From positions 762,832-826,831 of the forward strand of contig NW_019775824.1 of the NCBI RefSeq assembly GCF_001039355.2: a stretch of DNA of 64,000 nt, in the 5' to 3' direction. Source of the DNA: Lingula anatina (taxonomy: Eukaryota; Brachiopoda; Lingulata; Lingulida; Lingulidae). Positions 62,901 through 64,000 of this stretch are shown here, piece after piece. Every line of letters starts with the position of its first letter. The first letter of the stretch is position 1. Both the position numbers and the translations under genes were made by a program. Below the pieces are notes generated by a model. That model had not been told where the DNA came from. It ran no database searches and saw only the letters and a list, made by a program, of their open reading frames with translations.

Positions 62901-63395
62901 ATTTGGCCAGGGCAAACAAGTTGTGTTGGTAGGGCATAACATTCGATCAGTCGACTCACTGGTGCCATGTAATGCAGCCAATGCCAGGAGCACTTGGAAA
63001 AAAATTCTTTTTCTTTTTGACACTCCCTTTTAAACAGATCTTGCCAAGTAAAAAATCGTATATAGACGAGAGGCATTAGTTGCTGACTGTCTGCAGCTGG
63101 CAATGAATTACGCCCTCTGCTTATGATGCCCTTGAAGATGTTAAGATAGTAAAAACGCTACACCTTTTAGACCAAGTCTTGAAGATATGGCACCACAGTT
63201 TTGACTTGAATTTTGTGAAAGAATCATTGGTGGCCTTGGCAACCTAGCAACTCTTGGTCCGATTTAAAAGTTGGCTGGTGAAGTCATGCTCAATAAGATT
63301 GCTAACAGTGGTCTCGCATTGCAACACATAAAAGTAGCATTTGACAGAAACTGTCAACAAGGAGTTGCTGATCTTTTCGGAAAAAAAATTCCAAA
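62901..63395. other. Non-coding region after SELENOH
   Basis: No conserved coding segment, RNA gene or repeat structure is recognisable here on either strand. Confidence 0.4.
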
Positions 63396-64000
63396 ATGCC
63401 TGGATTTTTTTTATACCGATATTTTTCTAAAACTTTGAACGTTAGAACATAACTAAAAAAAATAATAATAGTGAAAGACCACCCATTTTCCCACTGATTA
63501 GAATTTGGACTAGTGTGATACACAGGGTGAAACACATTTGGTCCTAGTTTTCTTATAAGTTGGTGACCCCCCCCCCCTTTTTTTTTTTTTTTTTGTACAT
63601 TTTTAATGCACTTGAAGATCTCTTGATACAAATAAAAAAATTCAAGCATAAGAACATTTAAAAAATAATTTAGTAAAAGAACACCCATTTTTTCAGTGAT
63701 TTGAAAGGGGACTTGTGTGGTAGGAAGGGTGTAATGCACTTCAACTTGGCGTACTGTATTTCTCTTATTTGGTCGGTGACTCTCATTTGTATTATTTATT
63801 TGTTGTTGCAAATTTAAATGCACTTTGATGCCTCTTCATACAAAAAATTTTAAAAAAAATAAGGCATTATAATATATTACAAATAGGTGAGAGAACACCA
63901 ATTTTCCCATTGATTTGAATGGAGATTAGTGCCATACGCAGAGTGTACTGAAACTTACTTGGGCCTAGTCTCTAGCATATATCATTATGTGAAATAAATA
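63396..64000. repeat. Diverged tandem repeat, about 210-bp unit, at least 3 copies
   Basis: Words of the type ACACCCATTTTCCCACTGATT-AGAATT recur at about 63480, 63682 and 63896. They are followed by GACTAGTGTGATACACAGGGTG-like and ACACATTTGGTCCTAGT-like blocks, and preceded by AAATGCACTTTGATGCCTCT in the later units. A C-run plus T-run lies at 63567-63594. The array appears to continue past the window. Confidence 0.65.

Noticed and set aside
1-64000. CRISPR arrays, operons, phage or bacterial insertion sequences, and tRNA or rRNA genes
   Set aside because: The window is spliced eukaryotic DNA. I saw no regularly spaced repeats of CRISPR type and no convincing tRNA or rRNA segment, although tRNA detection by eye is not reliable.

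Overview
This is nuclear DNA from an invertebrate animal. Genes are built from short exons with GT-AG introns, intergenic and intronic DNA is AT-rich, microsatellites and small inverted-repeat elements are frequent, and there are no bacterial-style gene clusters. The gene content (a choline transporter, a DUF389 membrane protein, a delta-catenin with a DSWV tail, a giant SRCR receptor and a selenocysteine-containing selenoprotein H) fits a bilaterian, probably marine: lophotrochozoan, hemichordate, echinoderm or amphioxus. I cannot narrow it further from the sequence alone.

Layout. 262-1072 (+): the last two coding exons of a choline transporter-like protein, SLC44A1/CTL1. 4438-12017 (-): a 17-exon DUF389 gene, convergent with SLC44A1. 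About 12.0-13.8 kb: the divergent promoter interval between the DUF389 gene and the next gene. 24369-36614 (+): a 22-exon delta-catenin gene of the p120 family, probably preceded by a roughly 10 kb 5' intron that carries transposon-like repeats, and followed by a 3' UTR to about 38.48 kb. 39483-58306 (+): a single-pass receptor with a signal peptide, 21 complete and one half SRCR domain, a Ser/Thr/Pro-rich stalk, one membrane helix and a short tail. 61183-62123 (+): selenoprotein H with an in-frame UGA and a candidate SECIS element in a separate 3' UTR exon. 62.9-64.0 kb: diverged tandem repeats.

The genes are not an operon and need not work together. CTL1 and the DUF389 protein are membrane proteins, delta-catenin acts at cadherin junctions, the SRCR receptor is a candidate recognition or innate-immune surface protein, and SELENOH is a nuclear redox protein.

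The most useful points for a second look are these. (1) A roughly 2.03 kb near-identical tandem duplication in the SRCR gene restarts exactly at the only ambiguous base (n, 49350), which suggests an uncollapsed second haplotype rather than a real duplication. (2) SELENOH needs UGA recoding and has a plausible SECIS. (3) A Harbinger-like MITE family has TTA/TAA target duplications, and one copy sits in one arm of a hairpin whose other arm preserves the empty site. (4) About 145-bp tandem repeats each carry a TGACCTTTGACC-type nuclear-receptor DR1 motif. (5) The animal DUF389 gene has a long acidic N-terminal region. Exon boundaries were assigned by eye from splice signals, reading phase and family similarity; for the multi-exon genes the summed lengths stay in frame.
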